A DNA stretch of 51,392 bases from Accumulibacter sp031732815. GTDB lineage: Bacteria; Pseudomonadota; Gammaproteobacteria; Burkholderiales; Rhodocyclaceae. The position numbers and the translations under genes are program-made. This document shows positions 15,896-24,690 of the stretch, piece after piece. Numbering within the stretch: the first letter of the stretch is position 1; every line of letters starts with the position of its first letter. The notes below the pieces were generated by a model. The model was not told the origin of the DNA. It did not search any database and saw only the letters and a list, made by a program, of their open reading frames with translations. The stretch covers positions 1-51,392 of the forward strand of contig NZ_JAVMKF010000019.1 in NCBI RefSeq assembly GCF_031732815.1. Direction: 5' to 3'.

Positions 15896-15973
15896 GCAGA
15901 ACTCCGTCAGGAACGTTGAAGAAAAGCGAACATGCTCGCAGCAGAAGCGACGCGGAGCAAGCATCAGACCGGG

Positions 15974-16001
15974 AAGTGGGGGCATCCGGGCGGATTTCAA
16001 G
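15974..16001 (-). promoter_or_regulatory. Sigma-32 (RpoH) heat-shock promoter of htpG
   Basis: On the minus strand CTTGAAA (16001-15995) is followed after 13 bases by CCCCACTT (15981-15974). The RpoH consensus is CTTGAAA-N13/14-CCCCATNT, so all -35 positions and nearly all -10 positions agree. The -10 ends about 80 bases upstream of the htpG ATG. Confidence 0.8.
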
Positions 16002-16107
16002 ACCAGCGGAGAGCCGGCAAGGCCGTCCTCCGGGCGACCATACGACCCTGGGCGTGGCCTCGCGGGGTTCCTGTCAAAGCCGTCCTCACGCTTTGCGATG
16101 ATCAGGT

Positions 16108-16136
16108 TTGACCCGGTTAGATCAACACGATATACT
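16108..16136 (+). promoter_or_regulatory. Sigma-70 promoter of the chemoreceptor gene
   Basis: TTGACC (16108-16113) and TATACT (16131-16136) are separated by exactly 17 bases, five of six matches in each hexamer. The start codon lies about 110 bases downstream of the predicted transcription start, leaving a long leader. No sigma-28 flagellar promoter is seen here. Confidence 0.65.
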
Positions 16137-16253
16137 TGTCAGCGAGCCTCATGATGGTCCTGCATTCCTGCTCTACCATGCTCGTGGAATGCTTGTTGCG
16201 GGTGCATTGCCAAGCTTGCGGCAGATTACAAAAAAGGCTTTCGGGTCAGGTCG

Positions 16254-18620
16254 ATGTCACTCAAGTACAGGCTGCTCCTTCTCGCGTTCGTCCCCCTTGT
16301 TTGCCTCATTTTCTTCGCCGGTCGCACCACGCTGGAGAGCACCTCGCGCGCACGGGAAATGGAGGATGTCGAAGATTTGGCCAGGCTGGCCGCGGCAATT
16401 GGCGCTCTGGTGCATGAGTTGCAGAAAGAGCGCGGGATGAGCGCCGGCTTCATTGGTAGCAAAGGAGCGAACTTCGGGAACGAGCTGTCGCAGCAGCGGA
16501 GCGAATCCGATGCCAGGAACGTGGGCTTCAATGGGAAGATGGCTGAGTTCAATGCCGGGCGTTTCGACCAGCGGCTGCAGAAGAATCTCGTCGAAGCCGC
16601 TCGCCTGCTTACCGAGCTGCCAGCTACCCGCCAGTCGGTTTCCGCCATGCGGATCAACGGATCAGAAGCGATCGCCTATTACAGCAAGACGATAGGTAGC
16701 CTGTTGGCGGTCGTCGGTCAGGCCCCATCGATGTCGAGTGAGCCCGATGTGGCACGCCTTGCCAGCGCCTACAACGCCTTGCTGCGCGGCAAGGAGTTTG
16801 CCGGAATCGAACGGGCAACCCTGTCGAATGTCTTTGGCGTTGACCGATTTGCACCCGAGATGTTTGTGCGATTCCTCGGCATTTCGGCAGCGCAGCAGAC
16901 GTGGTTCGAGGTTTTTCAGCTTTATGCCGACGCGCCGCAGATGGCCTATTTTACTAGTCAGGTCAGTGGTCCGGCGGTCGAGGAGGTAGCCAGAATCAAA
17001 CAGGCGGCGATCGAGAACGCGCAGAATCCCTCACTGGGCATGGACGCCAAGGCCTGGTTCGGCAGATCGACCGAACGGATCAACCTCCTCAAGAAGGTTG
17101 AAGACAGGCTGGCTGGCGACCTGGTCACCCTGGCCGCGGCACGCCGCGCGGCTGCACGCCTGATGATGCTGGCTTCGCTCGGACTGACGCTGCTGGCGGT
17201 TGGTTTGACGCTGCTCGTCGGCTATCGACTGATTCGGGACATCCTGCGCCAGATCGGTGGCGAGCCCAACTACGCCGCCCAGATTGCCCGCCGGATTGCC
17301 GACGGCGACCTGGCGCATGAGGTGTCGATCGCCGCCGCCGATACGACCAGCTTGCTTTCGGCAATGCAGGTCATGCATCGCAAGCTGGTGCATATTCTGG
17401 TCAGTATCGAGGAGAGCGGCCGCCATATGGGGCAGTCGGCCTTCCAGATTTCGACCATCTCGACCGATATCGCCGAGACCACACGTCTGGAAGAGAGCCG
17501 TTCGGCTGCGGTGGCTGACGCGACGCAGAGTCTCACGCAGATTGCCGGCGGGGTGAAGCAACAAGCCGAGACCGCCGCCGAGCGGACCCGTCAGGTCGAA
17601 CGGCAGGCGCACGCAGGGGTGGGTGCCGTCGAAAGGAATATTGCCGAACTCGACAGCGTGACTGGCGAGGTTAGCCGCGCGGCCGATGAGGTGACCGAGC
17701 TCAGCCACGCGGCCGAAAAGATCACGCAGATCATCGAAGTGATTCGCGAAATCGCCGGGCAGACCAACCTGCTGGCACTCAATGCGGCAATCGAGGCAGC
17801 GCGCGCGGGCGAGCAGGGGCGCGGCTTTGCCGTGGTCGCGGACGAGGTGCGGAAGCTCGCCGAGCGAACCACATCGTCGTCGCTCAAGGTGGGCGAGATC
17901 GTCGACGAGATTGGCAGTCGCGTCCAGGATCTGCAAAAGGCGATGCAGGCGCTCGTTGCGCGCGTTGAGCGTAGCCAGCAGGTGGCTGGCGAAACGGCGA
18001 TGGCGATCAACTCGATGGCCACTGGGGTATCCGAGGCGGCGCGCAGCAACGACGCAATCGCCAATGAAAGCCGCCGGCAGATGACGCAGATCGATCAACT
18101 CGGTGCATCGCTCAAACATCTGTTTGCCACGCTGGCGGAGAGCGCAGCCAAGGTCGAGGCGACGGCTCACATCGGCGTCGATCTGCATCAGGCGTCGTGC
18201 GACCTTAACGATCTGATGGCCGGCTTCAGCTTCAAGCGGCAGACAGCGATCGCGTCGGCGGCCAGCGACGAAAGGCGCGCCTATCCGCGCCTCGAGCGGG
18301 GCGTGTTGACCCGCGTCGAAACCGAGAGTGGAGCCAGTCTGGAGTGCCTGACGATGGATTTGAGCCTGACCGGGGCGCGTCTGGTCATGAGTCGCAGATT
18401 GCCCGAGAAGGCGCGCCTGCGCTTATCGGTCTTTCTGCCGCAGCCGGATCTTGATCTCTACCGGGAGCAGCAGCCGGTGGCGATCAACGCGCAGGTGCGC
18501 TGGCAGCGCGCTGAGGGCAGTCGCTTCCTGTGCGGCGTCGAATTCGACCGTCCGACGGCGAGCGAACTGGCCCAGATCAAGGCGATTTTCGCTTTTTACA
18601 ACAAGTCCAGCGAGCACTGA
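16254..18620 (+). CDS. Methyl-accepting chemotaxis protein: NIT sensor, HAMP, MCP signal domain and C-terminal PilZ
   Basis: A 788-residue chemoreceptor. TM1 (LLLLAFVPLVCLIFFAG, residues 7-24) precedes a NIT-type (nitrate/nitrite-sensing-like) periplasmic domain, recognisable from LVHELQKERGMSAGFIGSKG. TM2 (LMMLASLGLTLLAVGLTLLV, about 302-325) leads to HAMP and the long methyl-accepting coiled coil, with the conserved hairpin tip QTNLLALNAAIEAARAGEQG near residue 510. From about residue 670 a PilZ domain follows, with its RxxxR (ERRAYPRLERG) and DxSxxG (MDLSLTGARLV) c-di-GMP-binding motifs intact. It should couple an external small-molecule signal and cellular c-di-GMP to CheA. The ligand is not determinable here. 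Neighbouring c-di-GMP genes support the role. Confidence 0.92.
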   Translation: MSLKYRLLLLAFVPLVCLIFFAGRTTLESTSRAREMEDVEDLARLAAAIGALVHELQKERGMSAGFIGSKGANFGNELSQQRSESDARNVGFNGKMAEFNAGRFDQRLQKNLVEAARLLTELPATRQSVSAMRINGSEAIAYYSKTIGSLLAVVGQAPSMSSEPDVARLASAYNALLRGKEFAGIERATLSNVFGVDRFAPEMFVRFLGISAAQQTWFEVFQLYADAPQMAYFTSQVSGPAVEEVARIKQAAIENAQNPSLGMDAKAWFGRSTERINLLKKVEDRLAGDLVTLAAARRAAARLMMLASLGLTLLAVGLTLLVGYRLIRDILRQIGGEPNYAAQIARRIADGDLAHEVSIAAADTTSLLSAMQVMHRKLVHILVSIEESGRHMGQSAFQISTISTDIAETTRLEESRSAAVADATQSLTQIAGGVKQQAETAAERTRQVERQAHAGVGAVERNIAELDSVTGEVSRAADEVTELSHAAEKITQIIEVIREIAGQTNLLALNAAIEAARAGEQGRGFAVVADEVRKLAERTTSSSLKVGEIVDEIGSRVQDLQKAMQALVARVERSQQVAGETAMAINSMATGVSEAARSNDAIANESRRQMTQIDQLGASLKHLFATLAESAAKVEATAHIGVDLHQASCDLNDLMAGFSFKRQTAIASAASDERRAYPRLERGVLTRVETESGASLECLTMDLSLTGARLVMSRRLPEKARLRLSVFLPQPDLDLYREQQPVAINAQVRWQRAEGSRFLCGVEFDRPTASELAQIKAIFAFYNKSSEH

Positions 18621-18732
18621 CCGGCGCCCAGCGCCAGTTCCCCACCGCGCGCAGCGGCGGATCGGCCGATGGGCCGGAGCAGCCCAGCGGCGGGTGCGCC
18701 GGGCAAGCGCCGGCTGGCCTGCGGCGACTCGC

Positions 18733-20982
18733 CTAAGCGACAGGCTCCTGGCCGACGGTGACGTCGTGCGGCGGCGAACGCAACCAGCGGTCGAGCTCTG
18801 CACGTGGCAGTGCGCGTCCATAGAGCCATCCCTGAACGGTGGTGCAACCGAGACGGCGCAGGACGGCAGCCTGTTCGGGCGTCTCGACGCCTTCGGCGAC
18901 CGATTGGACCTTCAGGTCACCGGCCAGGCCGACAATCGTCTCCGCGTACAGGCCTCGTTTCTCCTGCGCGATTTCCTGGATGAAGGTGCGATCGATCTTC
19001 AGGCGATCGATTGGCAGGTTCTGCAGCTGCCCGAGCGACGAGAAGCCGGTGCCGAAATCGTCGATGGCGATGCGAACACCCATTTGCTTCAAGGCGTCGA
19101 GGCTCTGCCGCACGATCCTGGGCTCATCCATGGCGATGCTCTCGGTGATCTCAAGTTCGAGCAGCTCGGCCGGCATGCCGCTGTTTTTCAGGGCGCGCGC
19201 GACGTCGTCGACGAAGCCGGCCTTGCGGAACTGGCCGATGCTGACATTGACGGCCATCGTCAGCCCGGTGAAGCCTTGCTGAGCAAGCCGCATGTGTTCG
19301 GCGCAGGCCTGCTCAAGTACCCAGACGCCGATCTGTACGATCAGCCCGGAGTACTCGGCGAGCGGAATGAAAACATCTGGCGTCTGCGTGAAGCCCCCCT
19401 TCCCATTTGGCCAACGCACCAGGGCTTCCAGACCGGTGACTGCATGGCTGGCCAGCGCAACTTGCGGCTGGTACCAGACCTCCAGCTTGCCCGCCTGAAA
19501 ATCCTGTCGTAGCTGGCGAAGGACTTCGACGCGCCAGCGGGTATTCTCCTCGAGCTCCGGCCGATAGTCCTCGTAGTGCGAGGAGAAGCTGCGTTTGGCC
19601 CGGTTGAGCGCGATACTGACGCGCTTAAGCAGCGTCAAACCGGTGGCGCTCTCTTCGATGTGGCGGCAAAGACCGATGCTCACAGTGATCGGTAGCTGAT
19701 ACTCGCCGACATCGAAAGGCTCATGGCAGAGAGTACCCAGATGATCGGCATTGACGACCGACGCTGGGCCCAGAACACCGAAAACATCGGCTCCGATGCG
19801 TGCCAGCCGACATCCCTTGCCCAGATGTTCGCGCAGGCGGGTGGCGAAGGCGATCAACAACAGGTCGCCGACATCCGGACCGAGGCCGTCGTTCAGATCG
19901 GCGAAGTGATCGATGTCGATCAAAGCGGCGACCACCTCGCTGCGTTCGCGCGCGGCGCTCTCAAGGTCGGCGATGTACTGCAGGCGGTTGGCAAGCCGCG
20001 TTACCTGATCTTCGAAGGCGAGGTCATGCAGTCGCTCGACCAGTTTGACGTTGCGGAAACACGCCGCGATGTTGGCAACGAACACTTCGAGCAGCGGGCG
20101 GTCCATGGCCGCCACGGCGTTGCCCGAGTCGACGAAGATCGCTGCTTCCTGATGGGGCGCGGCTTTCAGGTAAAGCACGGTATGGTCGGGAGCGAAGATG
20201 TGCTGGCGCTTGGCGACGCAGGCCTGGATGTTGCGTACAACGCGGCGGTCGGGCAATTCGTCGAGCGGTCGCGCGATGTAGGCCGCATGCCGGCCGGCAG
20301 CACCAACGACGTAGCATCTTTCGCCGTCGCCGCCGAAGGGCGCGCCGCGCTGACTGCAGACGATTCCGTCCAGGGGCAGTTTCAGCAAAGCGGCGAGCTG
20401 CGTCAGAATGCCCTCGGCGAGGTTGGTGATTGCGTGCTGCTCCATGAGATCGGCCGCCGCGCCAACGATCAGTTCCAGTCCGCGTCGGTGCTCGGCGAGT
20501 GCGTGCAACTGCTGGTACGAGCGGAGCGCTGCGCTGACCGTCGTGATCAGGCGCGTGTTGGTCAGCTCGGCCTTGGTCCGGTAGTCGTTGATGTCGTACT
20601 GCTGGATCACCGCCAGTTCGGGCGCATACCCCGGCTGTCCGGTGCGCAGCATGATCCGGCACTCGCTCAGGCGCAGCTCGTCACGAATGTAGCTGACCAG
20701 ATCGAGCCCCGCACGTTCGGTTTCCATCACCACATCGAGCAGGGCTAGCGCGACGTCCGGGTGTGCGCACAACTCGCTGCGTCCCTGGCGGCTGTCGTAG
20801 GCGTGATACAGCTGCAAAGGCCGACCGAGAATGCGCAAATTGCCGAGGACGAAGCGCGTTACGGTGTGCACCTCCTCGTCGTCGTCGACCACCAGCAGCT
20901 TCCACGGCGGTGTGCTTCCCACCGCCGAAACGCCCGGGCTCGGCAGATCATCGCTCAGCAGGACCAGTTCATCGTCGATCAT
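18733..20982 (-). CDS. Response regulator with DUF3369, degenerate GGDEF and EAL phosphodiesterase domains
   Basis: A 749-residue protein. Residues about 25-150 form a REC domain (LLVVDDDEEVH; phospho-acceptor Asp in ALALLDVVME). A DUF3369 region follows (about 150-315), then a GGDEF domain whose active-site motif has decayed to GADVF (CRLARIGADVFGVLG). An EAL domain follows with all key motifs present: EALVRW, NVSIGQF, LELEITES, DDFGTGFSSL, LKIDRTF and VAEGVET. I expect a phosphorylation-controlled c-di-GMP phosphodiesterase without cyclase activity. Its ATG overlaps the stop of the upstream histidine kinase by four bases (ATGA), making that kinase the probable partner. Confidence 0.93.
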   Translation of the reverse strand: MIDDELVLLSDDLPSPGVSAVGSTPPWKLLVVDDDEEVHTVTRFVLGNLRILGRPLQLYHAYDSRQGRSELCAHPDVALALLDVVMETERAGLDLVSYIRDELRLSECRIMLRTGQPGYAPELAVIQQYDINDYRTKAELTNTRLITTVSAALRSYQQLHALAEHRRGLELIVGAAADLMEQHAITNLAEGILTQLAALLKLPLDGIVCSQRGAPFGGDGERCYVVGAAGRHAAYIARPLDELPDRRVVRNIQACVAKRQHIFAPDHTVLYLKAAPHQEAAIFVDSGNAVAAMDRPLLEVFVANIAACFRNVKLVERLHDLAFEDQVTRLANRLQYIADLESAARERSEVVAALIDIDHFADLNDGLGPDVGDLLLIAFATRLREHLGKGCRLARIGADVFGVLGPASVVNADHLGTLCHEPFDVGEYQLPITVSIGLCRHIEESATGLTLLKRVSIALNRAKRSFSSHYEDYRPELEENTRWRVEVLRQLRQDFQAGKLEVWYQPQVALASHAVTGLEALVRWPNGKGGFTQTPDVFIPLAEYSGLIVQIGVWVLEQACAEHMRLAQQGFTGLTMAVNVSIGQFRKAGFVDDVARALKNSGMPAELLELEITESIAMDEPRIVRQSLDALKQMGVRIAIDDFGTGFSSLGQLQNLPIDRLKIDRTFIQEIAQEKRGLYAETIVGLAGDLKVQSVAEGVETPEQAAVLRRLGCTTVQGWLYGRALPRAELDRWLRSPPHDVTVGQEPVA

Positions 20983-23432
20983 TTGGAGGCTCCAGAAAGG
21001 GGTTGGGCGGCCGGGCTGCGCGGCAGGACGATCGAGAAGCGGATTCCCCGTTGCTGCGGAGGGCAGACGGTAATCGTTCCGCCCAGAACTGCCGTGACCA
21101 GGTTGTAGGTGATGTAGAGCCCTAGACCGCTGCCGCCGCTACCCAGGCGTGTTGTGAAGAAGGGTTCGAAAATGCGGTTGTACAGCGCTTCCGGGATGCC
21201 GGTGCCGTTATCCGTGTACTCGATACGCACGTTGCCCGGGTCAGCTGGTGCTGCCTGGATGCGAATCGTCCCCGCCTCGATTCGGGCGAAGCCATGCGTA
21301 AGGGAGTTGTTGATCAGGTTGCACAGCACCTGCTCGAGAGGACCAGGGTAGCTGTCCATCTCCAGGCCGGCAGGGATGTCCAGTTCGATGCGATGCGCAG
21401 TCCTTTTGAACTGCGGCTGCAGCGTGGTGAGCATTTCATCGATCGTTTCGCGCAGGGAAAAACGGCGCCGGCGGGCACTCGTCTGGTCGACTGCCACTTC
21501 CTTGAAGTGCCCGATCAGGTCGGCCGCCCGGATTGCGTTGCGCTCGATCAGGTCTACGGCTTCACTGCAGCGGGTCTGGAAGCTGCTGACCTGCGAGCGG
21601 CGCAGCGCTCCCGAATCGACCGAGTGGCCGAAGGCCTTGACCTCTTCGACGAGGGCGGTGGACATCATGCGCACATTGCCCAGTGGAGTATTCAGTTCGT
21701 GTGCGACACCTGCGACAAGGTGGCCAAGTGCGGCAAGTTTCTCGGCCTGGACCAGTTGCTGCATCGCGTGACGCAGTTCGGCGGTGCGTTCCGCGACGAG
21801 TTCTTGCAGCTTTTCGCGATGCCGTTCGAGTTCCGCCTCCGCCCGCTTGCGCGTCGTAATATCCAGGATCGTCGTACTGCTTCCGACGTAAGCTCCAAGG
21901 TCGCTGCGGATCGCGCGCACGAAGGCGATCACATCGATGACTTCGCCCGACTTCCCGATGCAGCGTCGCTCGGCGACGAAATCCTCCTGTTCCCCGCGGA
22001 TCAGCCGGTGCATGTCGGCAACGTCGATTTCGCGATCATCCGGATGCGTCAGGTCACTCAGGCGCATCCGGTGGATGATTTCTCCGCTCTCGTAGCCGAC
22101 CATTCGGCAGAAAGCCGGGTTGACCTGGACGAGTCGCATGTCCGGGTCGGCAATGCCGATGCCGAACAGAGAGTTCTCGAAAACCGAGCGATAGAATGCC
22201 TCGCTGATGCGCAGGGCGCGTTCAGCCTCCTTGCGCTCGGAGATATCCAGAATGACGCCAATGATTCCCGCGACCTGGCTGTCGGAATTGAGGAAGGCCG
22301 CCTTGTGGAAAACCACGTCGTGAACAGTTCCGGCGGGATCGACCGTCTGACCCTCATAGGCCGCCGGGTGCGGTTGGTGGAACAGTTCAAGGTCCATCAC
22401 GCGGTGGATTTCGGCCTCTTGCGTCGGCATCAGCTCCGAGGTTGTCTTGCCGACCACCTCGGAGCGCGTCCGCCCGATCGATTCGGCGAAAGCCTGGTTG
22501 CAGCCGAGATAGTGGCCGTTCGTGTCCTTGTAGAACACCGGGGCCGGAATGGCGTTGAGCAGCGTGTTGAGGAAGATGCTGTTCTCGCGCAGGGCCGCCT
22601 CGCTTTCCTTGCGCGCGGTAACGTCAGTATTGGTTCCGACCAGGCGCAATGCAGACCCGTCGGCCTCACGTTCGATCGCCTTGCCCCGGCTGTTGATCCA
22701 TCGCCACAGACCGTTCTTGGCGCGCAGGCGAGCTTCAACGTTGATCTCGGGAACGAGGTTGGACAGATGCGCGCGAACCGTCGCCTCGGCCGACTCCAGG
22801 TCGTCCGGGTGCACGCGATCACGCCATGCTGAATAGCCAGCCGGGAACTCGCCGGGCTCGTAGCCCAGCATCGTATACCAGCGATCGCTGAAGAACATTT
22901 CCTCGGTCCGCACGTTCCAGTCCCACACGCCGTCGCTGGTCGCTTCGATGACCAGGCGCAGGCGTTTCTCGCTGGCGTCAAGCGCACGGTGCGTCTTCAC
23001 GAGATCGGCTGCACGTGCCTCGGCCAGGCGCTCGAGTCCTTCGCGCAGGCGCTTCAGCTCGAGGTGGGTGTTCACCCGAGCCAGCACTTCGGCTGGTTCA
23101 AAGGGCTTCGTCACGTAGTCGACGCCGCCGACCGCGAAACCTTTCACCTTGTCGGCAGTGTCGTTCGACGCACTGATGAAGATGACCGGTATCGATTGCG
23201 TGTGCGGGTCGCTTTTCAGGCGCTCGCAGACGGTATGCCCATCCATCTCGGGCATCCGTACGTCGAGCAGGATCAGGTCCGGCGGTTTGGCTGCAGCCGA
23301 GCGTAGCGCCAGCGAACCGCTGGCCGCTGGCCGGACGCGATATCCCTGTTGACACAGCAAGTTGTCGAGTAGCCTGAGGTTGGCAGGTGTGTCGTCTACC
23401 AGCATGATTTCGGCTGCTGTACCGTTGAACAT
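20979..23432 (-). CDS. Sensor histidine kinase with N-terminal receiver and three PAS domains
   Basis: An 817-residue soluble protein with no membrane span. The REC domain (residues 1-125) has LVDDTPANLRLLDNL and the phospho-acceptor Asp in LILLDVRMPEMDGH. Three PAS/PAC units follow (about 150-275, 285-400 and 405-530), with DITERK-type PAC ends such as DISERKEAERAL. A coiled coil leads to HisKA with the phospho-acceptor in VAGVAHELNTPLGNV. The HATPase_c domain has NLINNSLTHGF, DNGTGIP and GSGGSGLGLYI. This is a cytoplasmic, possibly redox- or energy-sensing kinase whose receiver may gate its activity. It is the first gene of a two-gene operon with the EAL regulator. Confidence 0.93.
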   Translation of the reverse strand: MFNGTAAEIMLVDDTPANLRLLDNLLCQQGYRVRPAASGSLALRSAAAKPPDLILLDVRMPEMDGHTVCERLKSDPHTQSIPVIFISASNDTADKVKGFAVGGVDYVTKPFEPAEVLARVNTHLELKRLREGLERLAEARAADLVKTHRALDASEKRLRLVIEATSDGVWDWNVRTEEMFFSDRWYTMLGYEPGEFPAGYSAWRDRVHPDDLESAEATVRAHLSNLVPEINVEARLRAKNGLWRWINSRGKAIEREADGSALRLVGTNTDVTARKESEAALRENSIFLNTLLNAIPAPVFYKDTNGHYLGCNQAFAESIGRTRSEVVGKTTSELMPTQEAEIHRVMDLELFHQPHPAAYEGQTVDPAGTVHDVVFHKAAFLNSDSQVAGIIGVILDISERKEAERALRISEAFYRSVFENSLFGIGIADPDMRLVQVNPAFCRMVGYESGEIIHRMRLSDLTHPDDREIDVADMHRLIRGEQEDFVAERRCIGKSGEVIDVIAFVRAIRSDLGAYVGSSTTILDITTRKRAEAELERHREKLQELVAERTAELRHAMQQLVQAEKLAALGHLVAGVAHELNTPLGNVRMMSTALVEEVKAFGHSVDSGALRRSQVSSFQTRCSEAVDLIERNAIRAADLIGHFKEVAVDQTSARRRRFSLRETIDEMLTTLQPQFKRTAHRIELDIPAGLEMDSYPGPLEQVLCNLINNSLTHGFARIEAGTIRIQAAPADPGNVRIEYTDNGTGIPEALYNRIFEPFFTTRLGSGGSGLGLYITYNLVTAVLGGTITVCPPQQRGIRFSIVLPRSPAAQPLSGASK

Positions 23433-24287
23433 GGTAAATACCCTTTGCTGGAGGCAATTGCTCTTGTGGGGACCACTGTCTGTTGCGGGAGGTGGGCGCT
23501 CGTGCGCACCACCCGCGCTTGTCTAATGAAGCAGGAATGGGCCATCCTCAGCCTTGACCAGGTCCGCCAGAACACGGGTCTACCTACGGCAGGCCGGGCG
23601 CGAACTTTAGGCAAAGGCACAGAATCTGTTGGCCGTCAGCTTAGCTCAGATCGGGCCGCCAGCGGGGCTCGGCGTGCGATTGACGGTGGGGATTGGTGCA
23701 CCGTTTTGGGGCAGGTGTTGTGTGGCGGGTCGGCAGCACCGTGGCTGCTGCGCCGGCAACTGGTGTATGGCGAGCGACCTAATGTCGGCGTGTCCATACT
23801 GAGGGCCTCAGCCAGTTGGTCGACACCAGACGCGCGCCGTGCGCGACGGCTCGTGCGAGCCTTGGGCGTCGTCCGGTCACCAGGGCAGCCAGCGCACTCG
23901 CTTCGGTGACGCACACCAGGCGAGCGGGAGCCAACAAGATTGGCGCGCCGAGTGTTGGACGCCGCCTCGCGGTCGAGCACAACGCTGCCTTGACCCGAAC
24001 CGGGGGAGGAGAATCAAACAAGCGCGTTGATCAGCACGAGCGTCGACGGTGCAGGTCGGCGCCGTCACTCTCAACGATGCCAGGAAGCGGCAGCAATCGG
24101 GGCTTTTGGCGCGGTGGCTTGCACCATCGGCAACACGGGGTTGCCAGCCTGGCACAAACGCATTCTACCGACACGGTGAACACTGGCGGCGGCCGAGGTG
24201 ACGCAGTCATCATAGCGCCCGGCGCCCGTCAGGGTGCCGGGTCAGCGCGAGAGGCATCACTCAGCCGTAAACGAGGTATAGTGACGT
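23433..24287. other. 0.85 kb stretch with no recognisable gene
   Basis: Both strands contain open frames of 60-166 codons, all with Arg/Ser/Ala/Pro-rich products that show no domain, signal peptide or Shine-Dalgarno site. One minus-strand frame (23779-24021) contains a hydrophobic-looking stretch, LGAPILLAPARLVCVTEASA, that may be a relic of a real gene, but I cannot name it. TATAGT just upstream of 24288 (about 24276-24281) could be a -10 for the FlhB-like gene. Confidence 0.45.
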
Positions 24288-24611
24288 ATGGGCAAAGCAT
24301 CCGACCCGTCGCTTAGAAATGCGGTGGCGCTCACCTACGGGAAGACCGAAGCAGCGCCACGCGTCGTCGCCAAGGGGCGCGGTGTGCTCGCGGAACAGAT
24401 CATTGCGCGTGCGCACGAGCACGGCGTCTATGTCCACGAGTCGCCCGAACTGGTGTCGCTGCTGATGCAGGTCGATCTCGACCAGCACATTCCGCCGCAG
24501 CTGTATCTGGCGGTGGCTGAGTTGCTTGCCTGGCTCTACCGGCTGGAGAGCGGCGAAGGGGGGCCGCCGCCGGCCTTCGTCGTCCCGCCGGAGCCCGCAC
24601 CTGGCGTCTGA
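24288..24611 (+). CDS. Stand-alone FlhB C-terminal-domain protein (EscU/YscU/HrcU/FlhB family)
   Basis: A 107-residue protein equivalent to the cytoplasmic C-terminal domain of the flagellar/type III export switch FlhB. AVALTYGKTEAAPRVVAKGR, then a helix ending in EHGVYVHESPELVSLLMQVD, then IPPQLYLAVAELLAWLYRLE follow the FlhB order. The autocleavage motif NPTH that precedes AVAL in FlhB is replaced by SLRNA, so it is not a self-processing switch. Such short homologues (FlhX/YlqH type) can partly replace FlhB-C or modulate export. It has no membrane segments. It lies upstream of a YcgR-type gene in the same direction with an 80-base gap. Confidence 0.88.
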   Translation: MGKASDPSLRNAVALTYGKTEAAPRVVAKGRGVLAEQIIARAHEHGVYVHESPELVSLLMQVDLDQHIPPQLYLAVAELLAWLYRLESGEGGPPPAFVVPPEPAPGV

Positions 24612-24690
24612 TCGGCCGCTTGTTGCTGACCCGTACGGGAGCCGCGTTTTTGCATTAAACTGGCCGATGTTGTCGATGCCGGGGAACGCG

